From: Chalara sp. BL73 | Taxonomy: Eukaryota; Ascomycota; Leotiomycetes; Helotiales | DNA length: 64,000 nt | Assembly: GCA_918026815.1 (NCBI GenBank) | Contig: CAKJVC010000128.1 | Span: forward strand, 1-64,000 | Direction: 5' to 3' | In this document: positions 33,421 through 43,907 of the stretch, in pieces | How the letters are laid out: the number at the start of each line of letters is the position of its first letter | How positions within the stretch are numbered: the first letter of the stretch is position 1 | Notes under the pieces: model-generated | The model's database searches: none | What the model was told of the DNA's origin: nothing | What the model saw: the letters and a program-made list of their open reading frames with translations, nothing else | Made by a program: the position numbers and the translations under genes

Positions 33421-35314
33421 CTAACAGTGACCCCAACGTTAAAATGGCTTTCTTGGAGCTTGTTCGAATGATTTGTTACGTTTTGCACCGACAAAGTCTG
33501 GTACAACTCTCGCTCCATGTTCAGCTACTACTGGAAATGATACAACATCTTTGTTCAGGTTTGCTGCATCATATGCCGTGATTTTGGTATGAAGAAATGA
33601 TCCGGACTCTGCCTACAATAACACTAGATGACAGTCGGACTTACTGCTCCGAGATAACCAGTTTCACCATCCCTCATGTTCTAGCTGTCCCTGTTCGCTC
33701 GCGGTCTCGTCTGTGGTCAAAAGCTGGTCTGTGATTTGTGAAAATCTCCCGTGGGTTATGGATAACCCTTTGCCAGCGGACGGGTCGGTCAGTGACTTGT
33801 CGAAGATGCCAAACTTTGGCGCATCTTTGAGAACATTAATATAAACTACAAAGTATCGGAAATGAAGTGTTGGTCGCGCGAATGGAAATGAATCACCTAA
33901 CGCACGGTTAGGCTTTTCAGTGATACCTCACGATCGGCCGGCTCCCTGTATGTGAAATGGAAGAGGAGACTTAGTCCAGCCATGTAGTAAGAACGTATTC
34001 ACAAAAGCCTGCCGAATAGAACATTTAATGAAGCCTGTCAAAGGCGTTGGAAAAGCAGTCTGGGTATAGCTGATGCCTTCCGTGGTGACCAGTGCCGGGA
34101 GCGAAGGAGCTCAACGCCTCCTGCCAATGCTTGTCTTGTGGATAATTAGTCAAAATCTGCGATGATCAGTTTTTCGCTCTCATGAATACCATAATAGCTC
34201 CGTCAGATGCAGCTTGTCTCTCATCGTCTCTCTGATCCAAGATTAAAGGTTCATAGCCAATGTTAACGTACAGTCTGAGAGTTCGACTTTGCTGATCCCC
34301 GCACGAGCCAAGACAAGGTATGACATAACACAAGTGCTTCTAGGGATCCTATGGAGTAGTGCAGACATTCTCCAAGATATGTCATAACCCAGTCCGAAGA
34401 ATTTAACCCTTTGTATAACACAGAGCCGCATTTCTGCAAACTTACCAAAGAGCAACTTAACAAAGGAGGTGGCACACTAATTCTGCACTTATTGCGTTGT
34501 ATTGTGGCTGATCGTTTATTTAAACAAGCTTTCTGTAAACTAGGTTATATTGGTGTCAGGCTTGTGCTTGAAGAGCACTTGGTATAGGGCTGCTACTATC
34601 TACCTTTTTACCTTTAATCCTGTCTAATATGGCTTCACTAGCTTACTACCTATAATAGACGCAAGAAGAAGACGGCAAAGAAGACAGATGAGAAAGTAGT
34701 CGAGAAGATAGATGAAGAATTGGGGCTAAGGAAGGTAAGAGGGCATGGCGGTTGCATTTTGCGTAACGACAGGCTGACGGGGTACAGCGATTAGGGATCA
34801 CTTGTGAGTATAAGGTGATGACAGGTTTTGGATCCTTGACTACGCGAAATGGGACCCGTTGGGACCTGTTGTTAAAAGCTGACGATTCCTAACAATATAA
34901 GTGAGCAGACCTGAGCCATGCCTGAGCAGGCGGTGTGGGCCCAAGTGTTGGGATTCCAGTGGTATGATAGGGCTTTTACAATTACACATAGAAAGTGGCT
35001 TGGTTGAACTTTGTACCTAAAAAAATTGATATTCAGCAGAAGTTTCGGCATAATAAGGGAAAAGTGAAAAGAGCACTCACCTTCTCATGAATAATAAAAA
35101 TAAACAAACTCAACGCGTAACAGTCAAATAAAAAGCCCGTTCGGGAAGGCACACCCGTGTAGGGTGAGGATGTGCCTGCCCCACTTGCACCGGACTATTC
35201 TGCCCATCCTCATCCTCAGGCAACCATCACTGCCATTCCTCGGGTAACCAGCCACTCAGCGTCTAAAAAACACAATCCCGAAGTTTAGCCGAAAAGGGGC
35301 ACCCTATATGCACA
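33421..35314. other. Gene-poor AT-rich stretch, 1.9 kb
   Basis: No exon, LTR, TIR or RNA gene was recognised. A Lys-rich open stretch near 34650-34740 is purine-rich low-complexity sequence. The last 200 bp should contain the promoter of the RRM-like gene. Confidence 0.4.
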
Positions 35315-37800
35315 ATGGAGGCCTCTGTAAGTGCTGAATACCTCCTGACGCGTCGCTATCTTAACAAAAGATTCACTGACTATTGGAAGACTAGTTCATA
35401 CTTGGGGAAGGAGCCTGAAGATACCGCTCAGCAACACGAATCCTTCGCAAGCGATACCACAGGCAGCTTCCACACGTCGTTCAGTGATACTTCTAGCAAG
35501 TTCGAAACTGCTCCCTCGAGCCCAGTAAAACAACCTACTGAGGAGAGGCTGAGCCCACAAAAGTCTGTCGTGCCGAAGGCTATCGTCCCTGCCATCCCAA
35601 AATCATTCACTCCTAAGAAAGTCGTGCCAAAGACGCTAGAACTGCAGAGAAACGACCCAGTGGCTGATAAGCCAGACAGAAACACTACAGAGAGAAGTAT
35701 CCCAGAGATTACGGTTTCAGAAATCGAGGTCGAAACTATGCAGTACGTAGAGCAGCCATCATTGGAGCAGCAACCAAACGCCAGCATGTCGTCTGCACCA
35801 GTCCACCCACTCAACCTAGCTTCAGTACGCAGACACATCTCCCGCTCACCAGAATACACAGAGGTCACCAGAAACGCATACATAGGAGAGGCAGGTCTAA
35901 GCCCATCTTTCGATGTTCCTGGGATGCCAAGTGAGATCTATGCAGATTTGGTACACAATAGTGTCGCCGTTTATATTCGTGGTGTTCCTGCTGAAATTAC
36001 TTCACCAGAGTTGATGCGTAATTTGGCAGGCCATCATGTCCTTTATGACGTCTGTAAGTATCAGAGAACCCTCATACATTTTAAAAATGTTCATAAACTT
36101 AGCTAACACCTTCCGTGCAGGCCTTGTAGACTTGACCGCCCAACAAACGTTTCGCTGGCTCATTTTCCAGACCTGGCAAGATGCTAAAACATTCATTGAA
36201 AACCACTACATTGTACGTGCTACTTGGAGACTGGGGAGTAAGACTCTCCATTCAAAAGTCTTTGCATGCCCAGCTTTGGAACCAGGATACGTATTTATAG
36301 GTTCCCCTGGTATCCCGACCGATGGATGGGAGAAAAACTTATTTTGCAAAGTCCTGTGGGAATATCGCCTAGATATGGAGGTTCGTTTCAATCAACCGTA
36401 TGAAGTTGGTAGAGCGGCATGCTAACAAAATATAGACATGGAATACCCAACAAGCCCTGCTCAATACCGTGCCTTCTCCACCAGCTCCTGTTGCTGCAAA
36501 GAAAGAGATTGGACCAAAGATGCCACCAATTGGAACCCCAAGACCACCAGGATGGGTACCTCCAGTGGCAGCACCAGGCGATATCCTAACTGATGATCTC
36601 ACTACACTCAGTCAACCGCAACCCAAGCAACAAGTATTCGGAACAGAGGCAACCAAGGACCCCTCACCAAGAAATGTTGATTTTGGACAGGCGGCAGTTG
36701 CCCGTGTAATAGCAGCACTTTCGGAGGTGAAGTTGGCAGATGACATAGCAACAGAGGAAGGACCAGCAACTACTCATGCAGCATCAGGCAATTCATTCGT
36801 ACCACAAGCCACTACATGGGCAAAATTGGCTCAGAAAGCCATCGGCGAAGAGAAGAGTATCAACATTAAGACCGTAGTTACTAAGCCTACTCGTGAGTCC
36901 TAAACCCACTGGAGGCAACTCTTCCTATGCAATTTTTGTGACGTGCTGATAGATTTAGATCCTGCTCCTGCCCCTCGGCTTAGAACAATCGGACGTATTC
37001 CAGTTGTAGAACCGCAAGAGAAGCGGATGCGTCTGGTAGTCCTGTGGAATCTCCCTCAAAACATCACCTTGACGGACGTCAGCAATGCAATTAAGGAAGG
37101 TCCAGTCTTCTCAATCCACTTTACAAATGATCCCAATACTGGACAGAAGTCTGCTGCTGTCGTTTTCCAACATGCTGAACAGGCTCGAGAGTTTCAGGAT
37201 GCCCTAGAGCAGGAGAAGGCCCGCGGCGCTCCCAATCGATTCAAGTTTATTGCAGACTCCGCCGTTGAGGTCGATACACTCATCCCGGTAAGTGGAATGG
37301 CTAGAATATTTCGCATAATGATACTTCACAGAAAACTGACTAGCTTTGGGTATAGATGGACGAGGTCATGAAGAAGATGGGATACCCAACTTATGCTAGT
37401 CGACGCCTCACTATTGCCAAGAAAGGTTTCTTCTTTATCATGAAGGAGTCTCATTTTAGAGTATTCTGCGAGAAGGTAGTTGCCAAGGAGGACATCCAGT
37501 AAGTTTAATCCGTTGCCTTGCACCACATGGCGTATACTAATATGAAGTTAAGACTCATTTGGCTATACAATGGTGGGAATGCAACAGCCGTCTTCGCAAA
37601 GGTTATAGATGCAGTACGTTGACCCATATGGAAGTAATAGAACCGCAAAGCTGACATCACTTTAGATCAAGGTTAAGGAGGCCCTAGACAAGGAGCGAGA
37701 CAAGGCCGATCCAAACAGCCACTTCTATGAATTGCAGACCTCTTTTTCTAAGGACCCCTGCGTTCAAGACATTAATCTTTCTACAGATTTGCATACTTGA
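35315..37800 (+). CDS. RRM-like (putative RNA-binding) protein, about 707 aa, seven exons
   Basis: Exons are 35315-36053, 36121-36380, 36436-36892, 36959-37287, 37356-37498, 37553-37613 and 37666-37800 (2124 nt, phases consistent). Introns have clear signals such as TGCTAACAA, AACTGACTAG and AGCTGACATC. The acceptor of exon 4 could instead be at 36952, adding two residues. The first 215 residues are Ser/Pro/Thr-rich and probably disordered. VAVYIRGVPAEITSPELMRN (about 219) and LVVLWNLPQNITLTDVSNAI with AAVVFQHAEQAREFQDAL (about 513-560) look like two RRM folds; a third, weaker one may span exons 5-7. A Pro-rich linker with PPIGTPRPPGWVPP separates them. I do not recognise a named orthologue. 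It may bind RNA; the partner is unknown. Confidence 0.75.
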
Positions 37801-39015
37801 TTGGGAGCGTTGACGGTGGCGGGTTTTGTAGGATATTTTTGTAAGGCTTATAACAATTCATTATGGCACGCGCAACCAACGCGCATATCGAGGGTGCCTT
37901 TTTAGGGTCTGCTTAGGGACTACCACTTTCAATTCATGCTTTCTGTATCCGCACTTCTTCGTCACAAATTCAAGTAATACTCTGGAGGTAAGTTGATGCC
38001 TTCTTTGCAGTACTTCCCCTAGTATCGGGACTTCTATATGGGGACTTCTATATCGAACTGGCTGGAGGCGTGTAAGGCGGATAGAGTAGTGTCACAAACC
38101 CAAATCAGGCGTTGAGTTGGCTGGCTGAATGGCTCTTACTACGAGAATTCTAAGCTGAAAAGAAAAGGTTGAGCTCAAAAGAATCTTTAACCAAGTAAGA
38201 TTGAAAATTATGTAGTTTCTGGTTTCAAATAAAACAGTAACCGACCGAAATGGTTACGTGTTGGTTTACGTATTAGTTATCACCGCACGCGCTGTGGCTC
38301 TACAGAGATAGTGGGTAATGGTGGTATAATACGAGGTTCTAAAGCTAGGGAGGAAAAGAGGGCTCGAGAGGAGCGAGAAATATACACAGTAGGCTCCTCG
38401 AACAGGCCGAGCGCTCTTGGCGCGTTCCCGTTTTGACCTGTAATCTTGTACCAAGCTATAGGTGGCAACATGGCTACCTAGTCATATGGCTGCCGTGACA
38501 AATGCTCCCAGGTTTTGGAGGTCTTCTTATCTCCTTGAACTAGTGTTCCTTCTAAGCCGTTCTGTCCGGGAGTCCTTCGGGCTCTGGGATATCCACATGC
38601 CCTAGGCTTCAAGCCGTAACATTGGGGCCTATCAAGAGGGGGGATAGTGGTTAGGTTCTGTATTAATACAAAATATTGAAGAAATATATAGTAGATCGTA
38701 GATTAAGGACCCCGAGAGCTTGTAGATTTAGATGTGTAAAGAAAAATTGCCTTATATATTACCAGCCCAACCCATAAAAAGCCCTTGAGTGCCTTACCCT
38801 GTTATAAAAAAAAGTTCTTTTCCATCAATAGCAAGAGTTCCAAATTCATATATCAACAAGATATGCCAGCACACAAACCACAACTTCAAGTTTATTTCAC
38901 GGTCCCATTATTCAATATCACACAGCATAAGATTCTTATTCAGATAATCCGTCCGCCACGCCCACTTCACTAACAACAACAAATGCATCGACCTTGTTGT
39001 TCGTACAACCAAAGC
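37801..39015. other. Intergenic, 1.2 kb, possible retroelement debris
   Basis: A GC-richer block at about 38240-38640 sits in AT-rich surroundings and contains a G-run (AGAGGGGGGATAG, 38635-38647) that resembles a polypurine tract. No second copy or coding remnant was seen, so no element is called. Confidence 0.3.
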
Positions 39016-39246
39016 CTAGGCGCTTATGCTCTTAAACCAGCGTGCCCGCCCATGCCTGCTCCTTATATATTTCCCGGCATTAATACACGTCTGGCAAGGC
39101 TGCGAGTAGTTGTTGCAGCCCGGGTCTTTAACTGTAGCACGTATAGTGCGGCAACCGAACCAGCACCCAGATCGAGTAATGTATACAGGCACGTCATAGG
39201 TACAACCACACAGGTACTGCGCTGTCTTCCAATGCTGTACGCACAT
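39016..39246 (-). CDS. Small cysteine-rich protein, 76 aa (hypothetical)
   Basis: The ATG at 39246 opens a frame with eight Cys (residues 2, 13, 15, 28, 32, 44, 51 and 54) in the pattern C-x10-CGC-x12-C-x3-C-x11-C-x6-C-x2-C, plus a basic tail. Several small fungal intracellular proteins share this look (MC at the start, a CGC motif, a final CxxC), which could bind zinc. No signal peptide is visible, so a secreted effector is unlikely unless an upstream exon exists. It lies in AT-rich accessory DNA and its own sequence is GC-richer. No orthologue can be named; it could be a fragment. Confidence 0.45.
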   Translation of the reverse strand: MCVQHWKTAQYLCGCTYDVPVYITRSGCWFGCRTIRATVKDPGCNNYSQPCQTCINAGKYIRSRHGRARWFKSISA

Positions 39247-39557
39247 GGCTATGTATCCTTTACCAGAGATTTTGACTAGAGCAGGGGCGTATTGCGGTGT
39301 CGCTTGTAAGCGTATGAGATATAAGTTGCGCAAGACAAAAACACAGCGCGCGTAATAGATGTTTGTAGTCGGAAAAAAAAGCAAGTGCGGTTATTGCTTT
39401 GAAAAGGAATGTTAGTATAAATATATATTTATAAGCGGAGCTTAAGACCGAGTGTATAATGAAAAATAAAGTTGCTTTAGCATATTACAAACCCTGATGC
39501 AATTTTGATTTCAAAAAGAATAATATCTTCACTTGCTAGCCAGAAATGCGCTATTTG

Positions 39558-39579
39558 AAAAAAAAAAAAAAAAAAAAAA
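39558..39579. repeat. Poly-A run, 22 nt
   Basis: Uninterrupted A tract in AT-rich DNA. It could be a retroposon tail or simple slippage; no retroposon body was recognised beside it. Confidence 0.8.
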
Positions 39580-41018
39580 GTAAAAATAACCAAATACCCT
39601 AATTTTTATTTATTTTTTTTATTAAAAATAACTTGATTTCAGGGCTAAATATCTTAAAACCATAAAGTTTTCTCAATGCTAATCAAACCAGAATATACAT
39701 GCTTTAACTCAATTTATACTTACTTTTTCTTTTTCAGCCCGTTTTACAGAAGAGTGCTGTGCAGTTCGGTACAAACACTTATTAGAATTCCAACAAGCTG
39801 TTGAATTCTTGAGCAGCAGCGGCAGCAGCCACAACAAAATGTGAGAATTAGTGCAAGGCCAAAAAGTAATAAGTTGGGAGTAGGTTAGAGGGCAGCATGG
39901 CTTCTTTATACAAATGAGCATAAAAGCCTTTTATCCATGCGATCCAATTACAGCGATCTCAAAAGTAAGGCGACCATTAAGACTGTGCAGGGTTGTTCAA
40001 GATAGTAAGGCTGTAAACTTTGTTTTTTGCAGGATGATTACGCCCTGACTGTGGTAGCTGCGGCTGTTGAAGAAATACTTGCAAATCCAAATATAAAAAG
40101 AGCTATTAGTGTATTGTCAAGCAAGAATCTATTGTTACTATTTCTTTTTTTGCTTAACAGCCGGATGTTAAACATAAAAAAAAAGACTCTTAATAGCTTG
40201 AATTTCATAAACAGCATGTGTATACCAAGGTGTGTGCTTCGGGATTTGTCACGGACGTGGCGTGGCTGCCTAGTTACGTGACCCTGACATGTGCACATGC
40301 CTACCCTTGTACATGTAGATAGCTTTCTTCCTTGTACTGTACTGATCTGACTGAGTGCTCGTGTGACATTCCCAAGGCTTGGTAGGCTTGCTTAGCTAAA
40401 ATACACGGGAGAAAGTTAAAGTTAAAAGCCACTAAGTATATCTTTATTACAAATATAAAGTACTTGAGCTATACTTTTTATAAAAATTGTTCTAGTTTCT
40501 TTAACCTAATGCTTGAAGTTGTCAGTAATCGGCTTACATTATAGAAGGCTAAGACATCGTTTTTATTATGGCTTTCTATGGGCCATATGAGAGGGATAAA
40601 TATCACAGAGTAGGCCTGTAACCAATTGATCTCTATAAGATATAACCTATTGTTGTGAAACTTCCACGGATTCTCATATCAGATCCTCTAGCCAATAGTG
40701 CCTATTTCTAACAGAACCGGGTTTTCATAGTAATCACGTGACCAACTAGCTATCTAGGTAATACGTGTCACGTGTTGATTTTGTCGGGCCAGCATGGATA
40801 TGTTAGCCGATGGGATTTTGCAAAAATACTTTGAACACTTTTATTAAAAATATATAACAGCATAGGTATCGGGCCGTTCACTTGTAATCCGACCCTATCA
40901 TGCTACCCTCTCAACCATTTGTTCTCATTAAGTAATAAAATAGGATGCCAGATTAGTACAGCAAGTGGGATGGTTCTTGCGCCAGTCCAAACGAGCGAAC
41001 TCGAGCCCGTCGGTAAGT

Positions 41019-41047
41019 GGCTCTGAGACTAGCATCGTCTCAGAGCC
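41019..41047. repeat. Perfect inverted repeat, 11-bp stem with 7-nt loop
   Basis: GGCTCTGAGAC, loop TAGCATC, GTCTCAGAGCC. The stem is perfect and GC-rich within an AT-rich area, about 355 bp upstream of the gene starting at 41401. It could be an RNA hairpin, a protein-binding palindrome or a short element end. Confidence 0.85.
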
Positions 41048-41400
41048 ATATGTTTCTTATCCCTAAGCCACCACTTGATGATGGCAGTTATAAAAGTCCA
41101 GAATGCGTTCTGAGCAGAGCTTTTGCATATTAGGCTTATCGGCGACATCATGACTGCGGCTGCCCTTTCCATTATGGGTTTAAGGCCACGAGAAGGCTTG
41201 CAGCACACCGCAAATTTAAAAAGAAAATATCAAAAGTGATCAGTTATAAGTGATCAGTTATTCGTGTTCCACCGCAGCGATGATCAGGACGCTAGCATCA
41301 GATATTCAGTTGAGAACCCATAAATTTGCAGCTTCCCCGCATTCATTAATGGACTCCATCCAACAGATCGACCAGATCAGAGCTTCAAAAGGTGACTAAT

Positions 41401-42135
41401 ATGTCGAGAACCAGCGAAAGCCTAGCTGAGACAGAGTCTAAAAGTAATATCGTGTCGAGTTCAAAGACCTCTATTAAAATAGGGGAAGCATATTACGACT
41501 TGGAGGTATCCAAGATACCATACCTATCATCTCTTGTCAACTTCCGAATCAACGCGCAACAAACATCCGAACTTGTCCACGGCCCGATACCTCTCTTCGA
41601 TATAGCTCTTAAGGGAATTGAAAAAGGTTATCGCCAATGTTTCCGCACGCTTCCCCCCGACCTCTCACAACACCACATTTTATGCGAGACTTACGAGTTC
41701 CTCTGCATAGATGTGCTTAGGCGACAATCCATCAATGAGATTTTCAATGATTTGAAAGCTTGCAAGAGCGACTATGAGCTCGAATATAAGCATTATCAAG
41801 AAATCAAAGGCGACAAGTCAAAGGCACGTGACGCAGCTTTCAGGCTGCTGTATTTGATACTGTTGGGCGAGTTCGAGAACGAGACGAAGGATAGTGCGAA
41901 GGTATTCAACGCGGTGCTGTTTATCATGTCCCATTCTGGAACGTTCAAATGGAGGACGAGGACTGTGGTTCGAGCCGCGTATGAGGAGCGTTTTGTGGTC
42001 ACGGAAAGGCAGAGATTGAGGTTGGATCAGTGGGAGAAGACAGATCCTACGGAACTTGCGGCTGAAGATAAAGGCGATGCGACCACGGAGGAAGATGAAT
42101 CGGATGGGTTCTATGTATCTGATTATTCGGATTAA
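41401..42135 (+). CDS. Fungal protein of unknown function, possible BTB-like N-terminal fold, 244 aa
   Basis: Single-exon frame. The ATG at 41401 is the first ATG; the frame opens three codons earlier. The sequence runs from a Ser/Lys-rich start to SIKIGEAYYDLEVSKIPYLS, then LVNFR, HGPIPLFDIALKGIEKGYRQ, CFRTLP and LCETYEFLCIDVLRR. The short beta-strand pair followed by the I-P-Y/F-x-S-x-L step resembles the start of BTB/POZ domains, but the usual later BTB helices are not clear. The C-terminus is acidic (TTEEDESDGFYVSDYSD). I recall similar fungal hypothetical proteins but cannot name a function. A frame-broken BTB fragment lies 6.5 kb downstream. Confidence 0.7.
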   Translation: MSRTSESLAETESKSNIVSSSKTSIKIGEAYYDLEVSKIPYLSSLVNFRINAQQTSELVHGPIPLFDIALKGIEKGYRQCFRTLPPDLSQHHILCETYEFLCIDVLRRQSINEIFNDLKACKSDYELEYKHYQEIKGDKSKARDAAFRLLYLILLGEFENETKDSAKVFNAVLFIMSHSGTFKWRTRTVVRAAYEERFVVTERQRLRLDQWEKTDPTELAAEDKGDATTEEDESDGFYVSDYSD

Positions 42136-42792
42136 GAACCAGAGCACCTGTTTTTCATGTATGCTCTGGCTTTGGCAGAGATTCTATCACTCCTTTGATC
42201 ACTTTAAAAATGAAAACTTTTGCGTAAGAAGAATCTCTTATCAGTTATCATAATTGAAGTGAGCACGTTTAACATGCCAGAATTGGCCGGCGCCTTGTGG
42301 TCGCTCACCGAACATGGTGAAATTTCAACAATCGAGATGGGCTCTCAAAGTCTGGTACATGAATTTCCTTCGTCAGAAAAAGAGGAGGGTTCCCTCTTAT
42401 AGAGTTCCGTTCGCCGGCTTGTATAGGAAATGGCTAAGCACTTTGACGTTTATCTTGTGTGCGTGTGTATGTTTTATAAATTTGGCGGCAGTGTATTCAT
42501 GATTCATGAATACGGATCTGAATGGTGCGTAGATAGTTACAATGATGTCAGGTCAAGCCATTAATATTCTTTGTTTTGTCGTTTTCTTTGGGGGTCTTTG
42601 TCTCGGCCTTTTCTTGACCAAAGAAACTTTGGCAACCATGTGGAAGAACAAACCTTCTGTCAGATGAACAGATTTATTTGCATTTATAATACAGTACTGT
42701 AACTCCATGGCAAAATCTATGCTTTTAAAATCCACGAGATCAAGAAAGAAAGAAGACAGCTTTATAGGTTATTAGCAAACCTATCAGTAAGT
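42136..42792. other. Intergenic, 657 bp
   Basis: No exon or repeat was recognised. It should contain the promoter for the 282-aa ORF. Confidence 0.4.
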
Positions 42793-43641
42793 ATGCCAGA
42801 CTCTATCGCGCCTGAGGATAGCATAAGCTGCATCAATGAATCTCAAAGAAATTTTCAACCACGGAGAGAGGAACCTTCTGCCTCAATTCAGGATTGGAGC
42901 AAGCATAAGATACCTCCCCGAGATGAACAAAATAAATACCCAGAATCATCTATCTACTCCAGAACTCCATCAGACGTATCTCCGCGTCCTTCAGAATCAC
43001 CCAAAAGCCACCACAGAAGTAATCATATAGGGACTTTTGATCAGCAGTCACAATACACAGCACCAAGATCACAAAGCGGTTCTCGAGCTAGAGGAGCATC
43101 GGATATCACCGAATGGCCAGCTTTGCAGCCCTCACAATGGGAAGCGAAGAATGCAGTAGAGAGTATGCAGAACAAGCGTACACATTCTAATAAGAGAAGG
43201 AAGTCTTCTTCTAACGGGAAGGTTTCATTCTTTTCGAATTTTAGTAACAAGTTCGCAAAATGGGTTTCTGGAGCAGAACCAGCTCCAAAATCAACAAAGA
43301 AACATCGAAGAGGGTCATGGAGTGGCTTGGGTGTCAATCGAAATGGAACTGTGACTACAGCAGGTCCATATCGTGCACAATCAGAAGAGAGATCTCGGCC
43401 AGCTACACCCAGAAATATAAAACATGCTCCATCTCCGTTAAGAGCCACTCCTAGATCAGTTGCGTCGAGCAATGTTGACGGAGCCCAGGCTCATCGTGAG
43501 GCTGTGAGTGAGCATGGAAGTGGGTCTGCTGCAAGTAGAACTGGAACGAAGAAAAGCAGTCGGGATCTATATACTGCAAGTGATGGAACTATTTTTAATG
43601 AGGCGATCTCTCGCGGCTTGATCAATCCCCCAAGAAAGTGA
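42793..43641 (+). CDS. Disordered basic Ser/Arg-rich protein, 282 aa, unknown function
   Basis: Open frame from the ATG at 42793 to the TGA at 43639-43641. Composition is dominated by Ser, Pro, Arg and Lys, with many SP/TP and RxxS sites that could be phosphorylated. One short hydrophobic/aromatic patch (KVSFFSNFSNKFAKWVSGAE) is preceded by a bipartite Lys/Arg cluster (NKRRKSS) and followed by KKHRRGS, either of which could be a nuclear signal. No folded domain is visible. The sustained frame and biased composition support a real gene. It is convergent with the 803-aa membrane protein gene, 266 bp away. Confidence 0.6.
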   Translation: MPDSIAPEDSISCINESQRNFQPRREEPSASIQDWSKHKIPPRDEQNKYPESSIYSRTPSDVSPRPSESPKSHHRSNHIGTFDQQSQYTAPRSQSGSRARGASDITEWPALQPSQWEAKNAVESMQNKRTHSNKRRKSSSNGKVSFFSNFSNKFAKWVSGAEPAPKSTKKHRRGSWSGLGVNRNGTVTTAGPYRAQSEERSRPATPRNIKHAPSPLRATPRSVASSNVDGAQAHREAVSEHGSGSAASRTGTKKSSRDLYTASDGTIFNEAISRGLINPPRK

Positions 43642-43907
43642 AGCCTAACCGGATGGTCCTAGAAAGTATTAATTAGGCAGATCTGCAAAAGGAAAGAAGG
43701 TAGGAACAATTTGACACTCCTTTTACTGCACGTTTCATAAAACAAATCTAGATATAGTAGAGCTTATTTCATTTTAATGCCCTACTGTTAAGGGAATTAA
43801 TAAATTATATTGAGAAGATATCTGTGATTTCAAAGCAGTCAGGAAAGATGCCCGTCCTACAATACCACCAGTTGCGTTTTACAGCAATAAGTGCTACATC
43901 ACAATAT

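Larger units (their letters stand above)
39247..41400. other. Gene-poor AT-rich stretch, 2.15 kb
   Basis: Contains a 22-nt A-run, an LTR-like segment bounded by TGTCACG and CGTGTGACA (40247-40368), paired CACGTGAC/GTCACGTG octamers (about 40736-40776), a perfect hairpin (41019-41047) and a 14-nt tandem duplication (AAGTGATCAGTTAT) near 41235-41262. No convincing coding exon was seen. Confidence 0.45.

Noticed and set aside
38240..38647. GC-richer block with a polypurine-like G run, possible LTR
   Set aside because: No second copy, no clear LTR ends and no retroelement coding remnant in the window.
40736..40776. Inverted CACGTGAC/GTCACGTG pair suspected as transposon TIRs
   Set aside because: The arms are only 8 nt, built on the palindromic E-box; too short to call an element.
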